From Glandiceps talaboti (taxonomy: Eukaryota; Hemichordata; Enteropneusta; Spengelidae), in NCBI RefSeq assembly GCF_964340395.1, contig NC_135553.1, forward strand, positions 2,835,001-2,899,000: a stretch of 64,000 bases of DNA, in the 5' to 3' direction. Each line of letters starts with the position of its first letter. Position 1 is the stretch's first letter. The notes under the pieces were generated by a model, which saw only the letters and a program-made list of their open reading frames with translations, was not told the DNA's origin and did no database searches. The position numbers were made by a program, and so were the translations under genes. Shown here one piece after another: positions 12,155 through 23,942 of this stretch.

Positions 12155-15100
12155 TTATGCAATGCGTAAACCAGCAATGGCAGACTCCAAGGACTGAAAT
12201 AAGAAAAGAAAGTGAAATCAACCAATGTAATGATTGGTAATACACATGACTACTGATATACATCACTGATGTGGAGATGTGTTGTACTGGTACATTAAGT
12301 TACTTCCAACAGCCGAGTTCAGAAAGGTTATAAATGTAGGTACACTCTAGTGCAAAAGAACAGTTTGAAAGTTTGGTTGTTCCACAGGCAGATTTTATAA
12401 CAGAAAGACACAACAACATTTATGAGAGTAAAAGTCACATCAAAGTAGCTTAAAGGGCACAACAGACTGAAAGATTCTTTGTTATGAACTTTCTTGTGAT
12501 CACTCAACCCATATGATTAAATTGGTAGAGATATTCCATTAATATGTTTGAAGCAATGGAATAGTCCACTACAATGTCCTTGTTTCCTTACAACAAACTT
12601 TATATCAGAACATTTCAGGATTGATTACAAAATTTTACTGCAAGATAATTATAAAGCTCTCTACGGTTTAACTCTAGAGTACATTTGTGATCTTCTCCAG
12701 CCATACACACCGAGTTGCACTCTATGTTTTACAAACAAGAATCTATTTACAACAGCAAATAACAGACAAATCACCCATGGAGATTGTTCATTCTCGCATA
12801 TTGCTCCCACACTAAGAAACTCTTTGCCAATTGACATTCGTCAAGCCTCCAGCCTGGATTGTTTCAAAAGTGTGCTTTAGCCATTCAGTGCTACTGAACA
12901 GAACTTTGCTCTGGAGATTGGCATTATTGAAATTTGATTAATTGATTGACTGATTAATTGAACACTGGGAATAATATCATATACATATAACATAAGAACA
13001 AGTACATACCCTGATGTCCCAAATAACTAGTTTGCCATCTACACCAGTGGTACAGAACTTGGAGGCATTTCCCTTGGGACCAGAATAGATAGATAGTTCA
13101 CTAAAATAAACAAAATCAGTATGATCAACTTGCTCAGAAAAAAATCAGAATAGAAAATTATACATGTACTCCTTTCTACAGCTTGGATTTACACTTCTCA
13201 TCAGTGTGTCCTCTAATGATAAACACAATTTTTAGTGTGGCTCAAAATGAGAAAATTACCACACAGTAAGAGATACATGTACAAAGACCACCAAATGTTT
13301 GTGGGTCACGAGATACTACTGTGTGTCAAATTGGTTCAGAGGGCACACTGCTTCTAATGTATCAATGTTTTCTACTATTTGACCAGTCTTTATATTTGCG
13401 CACTATAACTGTCTTTGTCTGGCAAAACACCTTTCCCTGGACTTATTTCAAAAAGAAGACATGACTTTTGTTTGAGTAACAGTTCAAGTTCTAAATACAC
13501 TTGATTAAAACTGACTGGTGGAAAACTTTGAGATGCATAATATTGTAAAAAAAATACCATTTTTCATAAATCATGAACTTGACAGCTATACTTACGAGAT
13601 AGTGTTCTGATGTACTGTAGACTGTTCAGTACCCCTGGACTCGGTGGTAGCTCTCTTATCAAGATCTCTGAACAACATCATAGCACTGCAATAACACATT
13701 GATAAATAAACCACATATATCTGCTTGAATTCACTGTTTTAATTTCAGAACATTTCTGATACTATCATAATAAAGAAGTAGACGTCATGCCACACTATAA
13801 GTGATAGTATTGTAATCATTTATCTTGGCGTATGAAAAAATTGGGAAAATGGTTATTTAGGATTGCAAGGGGAAAGTAGACACTACTGGTAAATATTCTC
13901 ATTCTGTCAGCAAGTTGCACTCAGTGAAACTGTTGTTGACACTTTTTACAACAGCTGAATATAGAAATATCAACTTATAGTATGTTAGCAGGACTTATTT
14001 TTATGTTTCTGTGCATATTCAGCTGAAATAAATCCAGCATCAAAAAACATACGAACTACGACTACAGTATACTTTTTTTTTAAAGTTATGAAACTAATAA
14101 TCACAAGTATTTTCCATGACTTGTACACAGAGATTTCACACATTTCTATTTTAAGAATGCCAACAAAACTAAGATGTATAGATTTTCAATTACCTTCATG
14201 TAAATACTGTGTTATTACATTTGTGACATTTCTAGCTAAAAAAATTATGATCAGTAAGTACTGTAACTTTGCAAAAAAATCCAACAACTATATTCTTTCC
14301 CTGCAAATATTTTGTATTTCTTACAACCTGGATATCACATCTGATGCAGTTTTTTATTAGATTGATAGAACTAGAATAATCATCAATTGTCCTGCTTCAA
14401 ACTTTCTAATAAATTAGGTTGTATAGAGGAGTGAACTGAGTATTCTACTAAATGAAATACACAGTGACTTTGCCCTTTTCTGGTTACCCACCTCTTGTTG
14501 CCTGCTACTTTACCACTTCCCTTAGTATCTAACTTGTTGACAAATGAAATATTTCCTTGGCCATCTTGACAGAATAGAAGGGGGTTACAGTCATGACCCT
14601 ACAAATAGCAACATAAAATCATTAAAATGCAGAATAGTAAGTAAGAAAGTGATTAGAAGGAGACAGTTAGTTTGTTAAGTAGGTATATAGTAGGTAATGA
14701 TGAAGTTGATAATGTATGTTGATAGCCTATGTCCATGGGCGAGGAGAGAGGTAGGTGCGTAGGAGGGAACTTGGAAAGAGGGTAGGAAGTAAGGGTGGGC
14801 TGATAGGTTCAAGAGTGAGTAAATGGGTTGGTAAGTAGGCAGTATGAGGGTTACAGGGGAGGAGGGTGGATTGGGAGGAGAAGGGCTGGTTGATGCGTTC
14901 ATGACTGAGTGACTACATGTAGGTGGGTGGGTAGGTAGGCATGTAGTAAGGGAGAGAGAAGGGTTTGTTTATGACTGGCTAGGTGGGTTGGTAGGTAATA
15001 ACGGTGGTGAAGGGTTCATGAATGACTGAGTGTGTCAGTATTTAGGTAGCGAGGGATAGGTTGAATGGATAGGGCAATTCAAAACAACAATGAACACTTA

Positions 15101-18100
15101 CCACTGCAACTATACTGTTATCAGTGATCCAACTACAAGCCAGGAATGGTAGGAATTCAGTTTTCACCACAGATACAGTTTTCTCCTGAGCAGCATCTAC
15201 TACATGTACACAGCTGTCATGACTGACCCAGGCTAACTTGTTACCACTCTCAGAGAAGCTGACACCGTGTACCCAACCACCTATGACAAAATAGCAAATA
15301 TTACTCTAAGTTACATAAACTTCGTAAGTTTGACTAGTAAATACATCACCATGTATCCTTATCATCCACTCCCTCACAACTGTAGGCACACTGTAGGATA
15401 GCAGAGTGGAATCAAAGCAAAAGAATGCCTACTGTTGCCAACAGGCATCTGATATACATCATTACATGTAAATTTATTGCTGATATGTCGCATCATCTCC
15501 TATTTATAGGGGCCAAACATAAATATCTATAAATACATGTCTGAGAGATATCTGCTGATTTTGAACCTGCACACCATGTGCAGTGTGGGTGTGAACATAC
15601 AGAATGTAACTGTCAATAAACTGAATGGAGTGATATGATTGGATGCAAGAACATTTTGTTGCAGAACAGCAATCCCACAGCTCTCTCCTTTAGACATCTG
15701 TAGAAGGGTTAGAAGAGTGCCCACAATAGCTGATCTTTCAGTCTAAATCTACCCAGTACGTATGAAGAATATAATACCCAGATAAATACATACATAATGA
15801 GTCAAAACTCCAATTCTGAAGATTTGTATATCACTTACCTCCACCACCATACTCAAACATCACACATCCAAATGTCATTTTTTGACCCCATGAAGTTGCT
15901 GTTGGCTTGGCTTCTACTTCCTTGATGTATGCAGAGAATACCCTATAAAACATGCAACATACAACACACAGAGTTAGAAAAACTACTCAAGTTACACTGT
16001 ACAAGAGACTATTGATAAGTCACAAGACTTAAAAGCTCTCTGTGGATTAATTTCAATGAGAGAAAAGAAAGCAGTTCTCCAACAAGACATAAAATTATGA
16101 AATGAAAGAATGTCCAATTCTAGAACTCTCTACCTTTAAGAACATCTGCCAGGTAATCAGCAGAACAGGAATCACATTTACTTACAAACACATACATGTA
16201 CAGGGTTGCTTAAAATCAATCATCACTGATGAAATGCTTTTAATTTCAGTGTTATGTAAACATTGCTAAATTGATTGATTCAAGGCAACAAATTGGACAC
16301 CACTCCAGGTAATATAGGTATTTTCATGTACTGTGAAATTTTGGGGAGTAATTACATGATGTCACATCACATATCACATCTAATTTGTGCAATGCATGCT
16401 GGGAAACCCGGAAGAAAACTGCGTGGAGACCCCTATAGAGTTGTAAACCGGAAGTGGGTAGAAAGTAAGAACCCTTAGTAAAACACTAGTTCCAGGTCGC
16501 CCTCTAGAGGGTGCCCTGGAACTAATTACATGGTTTCACATCACATATCACATCAATTTTGTGCAATTGTCAAGAACTGCAATATTGAAACTCTCTTTCC
16601 TCTACTGTTCTTTCACTGGGCCTCATGGGTCTTAGCAGACATGAATATGTATTAGATGAATATGCATACTGTGTAATATCTGTGCAATGAAATTATGAAA
16701 CGACCCTCCAGAACCGAAAGTTTATGATAACACCTTTATTTCCGGGAATGGCATTCTCCTATACAGCAAATCTATTTTCCCAATACACAGAGAAAGCGAA
16801 CTATATCCTTACCTTGCTTTGAAGTCAGTGGATCCAGCAGCAAGTAGAATGTTGTTGGGATGCCAGTCAAGGCTGGTCACTGTAGATCTTATAGGCTTCT
16901 TTATATGCTTGCTCACCCACCTACATCACAGAAGAACCAGAGAATTAAAACTGATCACAATCATGTGGACTGAGCTCTATACATACATGTATATACTACC
17001 AAAATATAGGTTCACAGACCTCTAGCACCTCCTGGTCTTGAGGTTGGTTTCATAATATTTTTATATAGTGCTTTCCCACTCTGTGTTCAAAGCACTTTAC
17101 AATTATTACCTCTGGCATGGATCTATAGAAGCACAACAGCCCTTTACTTCAACTCCCTGGGGATCATACAATCCATTGTAGCCTTTGTTTTCATATTGTG
17201 CTTTCTCACACTGCACTCAAAGCACTTTTATTACCCCTGACACAGATCTATACTGACACAACAGCCCTTTATACTTCAACAACTCCCTGGGGAGTATAAA
17301 TCCATTGCAGCCTCTATAAGCACATTGGATTAAAGCATTCACATTGCAACTTCTATCCTACCAGGTCCCCAATTATACAGCTGGGTTGACTGAGGCACAG
17401 TTATGGTTCACATCTTGCCAAAGAAACAAATGTCAGTGGCGGGGCTCAAACCAGCAAACTGCAGATTCCAAGTCGGCCACTCTAACCATTCTACCATCAT
17501 ACTACACATGGTTTCATACCATATTTGAAGGAGAATGGAGAGGGGTTTCCCTGTTGGTTGGGGGGTGGGGGTTCATTTTATCATCAGGAGGGTGTATAGC
17601 AACTACAACAATGTTCTACACACTTGATTCCTTCTCGGGGAAAACAATGGGACATCGTTAGCAAAATATTTCAAACTTACCAATCATTCTCTTTTTCAAA
17701 GTAGCACACAGAAATGAGACGGGCTCCACTACCAACAGCAAATTTGTTTTCTGTGTTATCAAATGAAAGACAAGGATTTATAAGGAATGGACATAACAGT
17801 GCTTTACATGACTAGTTAAAATCACTTGTTTCTTAAGAAAGTGTGATTACTTTAATCATCTTGTAATAGTAACAACATGTCTGATATGTATACTTTTTGA
17901 CACGTTTTTTTTTTTTTAATTTATGATCATTTTTGTAGTCAGTAGAGTGACATTTGACTACACTACAATGTTTCAATCAGTGTGAGTCATGAATATAAGA
18001 ATCAATAAAATGCTAATGATTGTAGTTTTAATCTAAGGAATTCTTTTCCTACCTTCTGGAGACCATTTAACATAGGTGGCAGCACGGTTGATACGCAAAA

Positions 18101-20474
18101 TTACTAGAGTTGGTTTCCATTCATTACCTTGTAAGTTCCATACATAGGCATTACGATCCTGGATGGGCAGCATATATAGAAACAATTGTCAGCAGGTGTT
18201 TGATATATTTATGGTACTAATGTACATTATAACACATTGTTTTCATACAGCCTTCAGTGATTGGCTTACACTGTCATGTGGTATGGACTAGTGACCAATA
18301 GTGATTCTTAATTTGCATACAGAGGGCAATAGTCATTTGCTATTTTCCTAGGGCACTACTACATGCACACAAGACTAGTCCTAGTGGTGATTTTCTTTCA
18401 CTTTGGAAAGAATACATGCCTGGGAATGTGATGTGTTATAAAACATTTATTGCCTTGCCTTATTCGGGCACTAGTAGATGTCATTTTACCCGGGCCTCAT
18501 GCTGTCATATGGCAACTATTTCCCTCGGCTTTCAGTAATGAGTATTGGGAAAGGGTTGCTCCATAACAGCCTGCAAGGTGACACATGTCTACTTAGAGCC
18601 CCACAGCCAGGCAATTAGTGTACATTAGACTTACATACCATACCATACTCCAGGACTCATTCACAAGTTCTCTTCTTTCACTTTCAATGCAAAACTGTGC
18701 ATGCATCATTTTAAAATGTTCACTAATTGACACACTAATGGCTTGGCACATGTTTTATTGACTTTACACAAAATATCCTGATTAATATTAATATCAAAAA
18801 TAGGAACATTGGCACTTGTTTGGAAAGAAAAATTATGCAATAATGAAGTCCTACTATTAACTTACAGTTCCACATGTTACAATTCTATTACTTCTAGCTG
18901 CCCAGTCAATGCCTGTCACACGCTGACTATGCTGTGAATACAAAAACAAAAAGTTTCATAGCAAACAGTTATAAACTTCACTCTGTGAATTTGGCCAGTG
19001 ACACTGTAAAACCATGACAAAATGAAACTTCATAACCCATGTTAGATTAGAACACCAGTTGACTCACCTGAGTCAGAGTGATAGAATAATGTGGTTCTTG
19101 ACAATAGAATGAATGGTCCTATCTAACATGGAACTGAAACATGGGCCTTTAAGACAAGAATTGGGCAATAAACTTGACTACTTTGAAAGAGATAATCTAT
19201 TTTAATATACTCTTCCCGAATTGTAATATATTTTTGTAATTATCATTTATTTAACACCTCTTTATGATACATACATTGTATTACTTTATGTGTATTGTTT
19301 GTACATTTCACAAAGAAAATATATGTATTCTTATCATTTGCTAGATAGGTTTGAAAAAAATGCATTCAAACTGATTGGTTGGTTGCAATGGGGTGTGATA
19401 AGTACATCAGTCTGATTGGCTACAGTCAAATGAGTAAACCCCCCCCCCCCCCCCCACCCCAACCACCCCCCTTGTTGAGATGAGCCAGATGGCTATAATG
19501 CAAATATAGTAAATGTTATGTAAATATCTACAAACAGACATGCTGATAACTGCCATTGGGATGTGTGGCTAAATTAATAGTCAGCTGTTACTAGCATTTC
19601 AGGCAGTTAGTGAGGTGTTGAAGCAAAATCACAGATTTCGTTAGGATTGTAAATAGGCCAATGAACAACCAGGCAGTTAGTGAGGCGTCAAAGCAAAATC
19701 ACAGATTTCGTTAGGATTGTAAATAGGCCAATGAACAACCAGGCAGTTAGTGAGGCGTCAAAGCAAAATCACAGATTTCGTTAGGATTGTAAATAGGCCA
19801 ATGAACAACCAGGCAGTTAGTGAGGCGTCAAAGCAAAATCACAGATTTCGTTAGGATTGTAAATAGGCCAATGAACAACCAGGCAGTTAGTGAGGCGTCA
19901 AAGCAAAATCACAGATTTTGTAAGCATTGTAAATAGGCCAATGAACAACCAGGCTGTTAGTGAGGCGTCAAAGCAAAATCACAGATTTTGTAAGCATTGT
20001 AAATAGGCCAATGAACAACCAGGCAGTTAGTGAGGCGTCAAAGCAAAATCACAGATTTTGTAAGCATTGTAAATAGGCCAATGAACAACCAGGCTGTTAG
20101 TGAGGCGTCAAAGCAAAATCACAGATTTTGTAAGCATTGTAAATAGGCCAATGAACAACCAGCTTTTTGGTGAATACTTTGGATTTTACTTCAGACAAGT
20201 GTAAAAATTTATTTTGAAATATACCAGGTTGTTCTGATAAGACATTATACAGCACAACTATAAGTTGATGACATCATTGTTCAATCGATCTGGATGGATA
20301 TAAGGTTTCAAGGGGAATGCTGTCAAATTGTCACTTATAAAACTTATGATGAGAAGAAAAGCCATTTATGCAAATCTTACCTCATTCAAAACATGAAGTT
20401 TTTCCCACTTGCTCCCAACTTTTTTATAGATATGGACTTCATTGTTGTTAGGTGATATAGCTAGCTCTGCCACG

Positions 20475-20505
<31 letters not shown>

Positions 20506-21218
20506 GTTATAAAGTAAGCAACCCTCTAAACTTCTTCCAAGTTGATATTTGTTATTTTACAGCTGACCAACAAGAAAAACCAGTCAGGCAACTAAACAGT
20601 ATGATCTCAGCAAAAATCAATGACATATGAGGTGAAAAAGTAACAAAGATCTAAGGGCATATATGATTATATCACACCACCATCTCCACATAAAGTGACA
20701 CATGACACTGACAGACTGGAAGTTATATTATACATAGGAAATGAGACATCATGATTCATCTGTCACCAATCTCACATTCTGATTGGTCAAGAGCCCTGCC
20801 TGCAAATATGCATGAAACCATGGTTATTTTTCACCAGCACTGGAGCCATATTTTTTGCTTATTTATTTTTCTTGTACACAAAATCCAGCTATAACACAGT
20901 CAGTATTTCGAAATGCTCAGTTGAATGTAAACTGTACACAATATCATTTGTTGTTGCATACATTGTAACAACTCTTTCAACTGTATGTTTCATGTCACTT
21001 TGCAATGGTACATGTTTCAACACATCACTAGTCCTTCTCTATCACTGTGAACTGTTGCATATACACATACACATCACAAGTAAGCCCTTGTACTGGTTTG
21101 CTTCTAATTCTAGCAACAACTTGAGTAGAAGAACCAATCCACTTTACTTACGGGTCCTGTCACCATTGAAAGCATGGCAGCTAATGGGGTCCTCTCCAAA
21201 ACTATGGGATTCTGGCAT
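12155..21218 (-). CDS. ARPC1: Arp2/3 complex subunit 1 (ARPC1), copy B, complete
   Basis: Twelve coding exons in transcript order: 21152-21218, 20381-20466, 18866-18931, 18053-18158, 17681-17750, 16813-16920, 15839-15942, 15102-15280, 14492-14598, 13596-13685, 13010-13100 and 12155-12193. All junctions are GT-AG and phases sum exactly to 370 codons plus stop, the length of human ARPC1A. The product is the WD40 propeller subunit of the Arp2/3 actin nucleator. Family landmarks seen are [109 protein letters not shown] and the C-terminus SAIAGLRIA. An acceptor-like CATAG lies about 20 bp before the ATG and a possible non-coding exon ends near 22113, which implies a 5'UTR intron. The introns contain a LINE fragment, a SINE and a 70-bp tandem array. 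Confidence 0.96.
12560..12879 (+). mobile_element. LINE reverse-transcriptase C-terminal fragment
   Basis: An open frame contains [47 protein letters not shown] and [15 protein letters not shown]. This is the typical C-terminal tail of CR1/L2/Rex-type non-LTR reverse transcriptases (consensus like YKILLLTYKALHGLAPSYL...FSxAAPxLWNSLPxxIR...FKxxLKTxLF). Only the last ~110 codons remain; the RT catalytic core is absent. It is a 5'-truncated copy lying antisense in the last intron region of ARPC1-B. Confidence 0.75.
14680..15065. repeat. Degenerate GTAGG/GGTAGGT-rich low-complexity tract
   Basis: Loosely periodic purine-rich sequence (GGTAGGTAGG, GGGTTGGTAAGTAGG, GTAGGTGGGTGGGTAGG) in an ARPC1-B intron. 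It probably decayed from a tetra- or pentanucleotide repeat. Its ORF on the minus strand (Pro/Ser rich) is an artefact. Confidence 0.5.
17055..17503 (-). mobile_element. tRNA-derived SINE, minus orientation, internally duplicated
   Basis: The right end, read on minus, resembles a tRNA head: an A-box-like GGTTAGAGTGGCCGACTT, then a B-box-like GGTTTGAGCCCCG. The body contains AGTGCTTTCCCACTCTG...CAAAGCACTTTACAATTATT, and this module is repeated once (about 17065 and about 17195) with CAACAGCCCTTTA and CTCCCTGGGG in both. It lies in an ARPC1-B intron. Confidence 0.55.
19440..19472. repeat. C-rich run in ARPC1-B intron 2
   Basis: Poly-C tract interrupted by A bases. It is a replication-slippage-prone site with no evident function. 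Confidence 0.8.
19601..20160. repeat. 70-bp tandem array, 8 units, with dimeric sub-structure
   Basis: Exactly eight 70-bp units begin at 19601, 19671, 19741, 19811, 19881, 19951, 20021 and 20091, each starting AGGCAGTTAG or AGGCTGTTAG and ending ATGAACAACC. Unit 1 is diverged and units 2-4 are essentially identical. Units 5-8 share a TTTTGTAAGCATT variant and alternate AGGCAG/AGGCTG, so a dimer was itself duplicated. It lies wholly in ARPC1-B intron 2. The units have no unique spacers, so this is not a CRISPR array. Confidence 0.95.
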
Positions 21219-22440
21219 TATCACTGCTTTGTTTGGTCTATGAAATACAAATAAATAAACGTTAATGAGATCTATGTGTCAACATTACAGTAATTATCTA
21301 ACACAATATTACAAAGATGTTAAGTTTGTATTTGTCAAAGTCAGGCATTGTCTGAATTAAATATGTTCTGTTTTATTTTTAATAGCTTTAAATCATATAC
21401 ATATATTATACTATAGCTTCTGTAATTCTTCAACTAACATATATGCTGAGTCCTTGGTTCAGTGATTTTCATTTACAATAAATTGCATGTATTTTTGTTT
21501 TGTTTTTAAAAAGTCTAGCCATCTCACTAGAAGCATAAGAATGTGCATAACCTTAATTTGATATGCCATAGTATGGAAGTCAAGGGAGATCTGATGTCTT
21601 CATTTGCACAAGCACTAAACATGAATCTGTATTAAAAATTTAGTATTTATTGCTGTTGAGTATAAATATACTCTACAACAACAGATTTTAATTTTTTATA
21701 TACAGATTGATTCCTGTGCTCATTTGAGTTTACTCAGTGCCCCACCCTTTACATAGCTGTCAGTGTCAAACTCAAACCACCACACACCAAGATCAATGGC
21801 TAACTTGATCAAGTTGATTGTGAACTTTCATGGAGAATTTCGCGTTCGGTTATTTTCTTGAAGCTATCAATAATATAAGATGACAATATTATGTTTCAAT
21901 GTCACGTTTTCGCCAAAACAAATAATTTCAGACAGCATGTCTTTACTGCCATGCCACACAAAAGCCTGCTTGACTAAAAAGCTGGACACACACACATACC
22001 AAAAGCATAAGTTAAACTCCCTGACTTACGTACCTACTTCCGGTGAGCAATAAATACATCAAATATATGTATTGTGCTACCGAACACGATCTAAGATATG
22101 GTCAATACGTACCTGTTTCGTTGTAAGAGAGTCTCGTATCAATTATAAGTAAAGAGTGGATGTATTCAAGCAGATTTTCTGAGATCCGCGGACTCTGGTC
22201 AGTCTACACGAATCGAAAAATGGCGATCTTGTATGATGATGTCACTTCCGATTTACCTTGACACTGTGTCAGAGGTCACATTTGATGTGTCACCAAAAGT
22301 AGGCTAAGCTAGTCCAGTACAGTCAGATCGCATTCGCCAACAACGTACAGGTACCCGGGGACAGGTACCATCGATTTACGATCAGCTGGTGTTCAGTAGG
22401 CCGGTTTTCTAAATCTTTATCTCTGTAACTGTCTTCGAAC
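21219..22440. promoter_or_regulatory. Divergent ARPC1-B / MPST-1 upstream region
   Basis: The start codons of ARPC1-B (minus) and MPST-1 (plus) are 1.2 kb apart, head to head. A probable ARPC1-B non-coding exon ends near 22113 (minus-strand CAACGAAACAG followed by GTACGT), and the shared element is at 22187-22211. That leaves about 230 bp (22212-22440) as the likely bidirectional promoter core. There is no TATA box in an obvious position. Confidence 0.45.
22187..22211 (-). promoter_or_regulatory. Conserved upstream/5'UTR element shared by both ARPC1 copies (copy B)
   Basis: Plus-strand GCGGACTCTGGTCAGTCTAC with CG before and CGA after, differing from 3040-3064 at one base. It lies about 75 bp upstream (on minus) of a donor-like CAG|GTACGT. 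It is retained while surrounding sequence has diverged, which suggests selection or recent duplication. Confidence 0.45.
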
Positions 22441-23055
22441 ATGAATAGGGTGCCTGCTCTCGTTAGCGTCAAATGGCTTGCTGAAAAACTATCTTCAGGC
22501 ATTGGCAATGTCCGAGTTCTGGATTCCTCATGGCATTTGCCGAATACAAACAGAAATGCTGCAGAAGAGTATCCAGCGAAGCATATCAAAGGGGCATTAT
22601 ATTTTGACATAGACAAGTGCTCTGATACCACGTCAAAATTTTCACACATGTTACCAAGTGCCGAGTTCTTCGCAGACTACGTAGGGAAGTTAGGAGTTAC
22701 CAATGACACGCATGTTGTCGTGTATGACAACAACGACAACTTTGGTCTTTTTTCGGCACCAAGGGTCTGGTGGATGTTTCGCATCTTCGGACATCCACAC
22801 GTGTCGTTACTTGATGGCGGTCTCCCCAAGTGGATCAAAGATGGGTTCCCAGTCACTGATAAAATACCCAAAGTTGAGGAAGCAAAATTCAGCGCCACTT
22901 TAAGTCCCAATGTTATAAAGAGCTTCCAAGACATTGATCAAAATATTTCGGATAAACAGTTTGCGGTGATGGATGCCAGATCGGCTGGTAGATTTGATGG
23001 CGTTGATCCCGAACCAAGGCCAGGTAAGTCCCATGACGATGTTCTGTTTTGAATG

Positions 23056-23086
<31 letters not shown>

Positions 23087-23942
23087 AATATTAATATTAT
23101 TATTATTATTATTTATTTATTTGTTTTACTTCATTGTTGATATAATTCAATAGTTGTGTTATATATCATAACTATGGTTTTCGCATCACGTGACTGCAAT
23201 GCTAGCTGTATGTTTGTTTCACATACTATCCAACATTTCAAGCTCTCAGTCGCAAATTTTAGTTTTTTTGATAGAGTGAAGAATAATGTATTAATTTCAG
23301 CAGTTTTCTCGGACGACTCTTTTTTTACGCTCAAAGATGATTTTAATGTATAGTAATTTAATGTATTTTTGAAGAGTCTATATATTCTATCCTTTATTCA
23401 ACTGTTTTTTTAATGTCTGTATTGTATGTTGTCTGTGGTTTTTTTTGTATATGGGAGTGTATCCTGAAATAAAGTTTTAATAATAATAATAATAATAATA
23501 ATATATCTAGAAGAACAACGTCTGCTCTAAAGTTTCTAAGCTTATTCTTCATCTCCGGAGTGGATTTGTAATCGATGGAAATAACATAATCTCAGAAAGA
23601 GGAAAAAAATCATTTAATTTGTAATGGTATTTCTCCTTTCCCATTCCAGATTGCAAACCGGGTCACATCCCTGGATCAGTTAATATCCCTTTCCCAAAAA
23701 TCTTAGATAAAGAGACAAGAGAAGTGAAATCAATAACAGGTCTGAAAAGTCTTTTTGAAGAAAATGGAATCCACTTGAACAAACCACTGACAGCTACATG
23801 TGGATCGGGTGTGTCTGCCTGTTGCCTAGTTTTGGCAGCACACTTATGTGGAAAAGATGACGTCTCAGTATTTGATGGTGCATGGGTGGAATATTTCCAT
23901 ACAGCTAAACCGGAGAATGTTCATGTAAAAGAACAGAAATAA
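22441..23942 (+). CDS. MPST: 3-mercaptopyruvate sulfurtransferase-like (two rhodanese domains), copy 1
   Basis: Two exons, 22441-23023 and 23650-23942, give 291 aa (human MPST is 297). The family transfers sulfur from 3-mercaptopyruvate to an active-site cysteine, releasing pyruvate and feeding H2S or persulfide formation, in cytosol or mitochondria. The inactive N-terminal rhodanese domain includes HIKGALYFDIDKCSD, VVYDNND and APRVWWMFRIFGH. The catalytic C-terminal domain has C245 in the loop CGSGVSAC; GSGV rather than the RKGV of thiosulfate sulfurtransferase favours MPST. The substrate-binding arginines correspond to R184 and R193 (DARSAGRF...PEPR). The start MNRVPALVSVKWLAE matches the family N-terminus; no clear mitochondrial presequence precedes it. 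The intron contains a TAA-flanked LINE-like tail. A diverged copy follows at 26511. Confidence 0.93.
23050..23506 (+). mobile_element. Possible LINE 3' tail flanked by (TAA)n
   Basis: In the MPST-1 intron, a stretch ends GTATATGGGAGTGTATCCTG followed by AATAAAG and (TAA)n, which resembles 3' termini of CR1/L2-type LINEs. Another (TAA)n/(TTA)n lies at its left edge. No protein homology remains. Confidence 0.35.

Noticed and set aside
19601-20160. CRISPR-like regular repeats
   Set aside because: Units are contiguous with no unique spacers and lie in a nuclear intron.
20812-21243. 143-aa plus-strand ORF
   Set aside because: Overlaps ARPC1-B exon 1 in antisense and has no recognisable domain.
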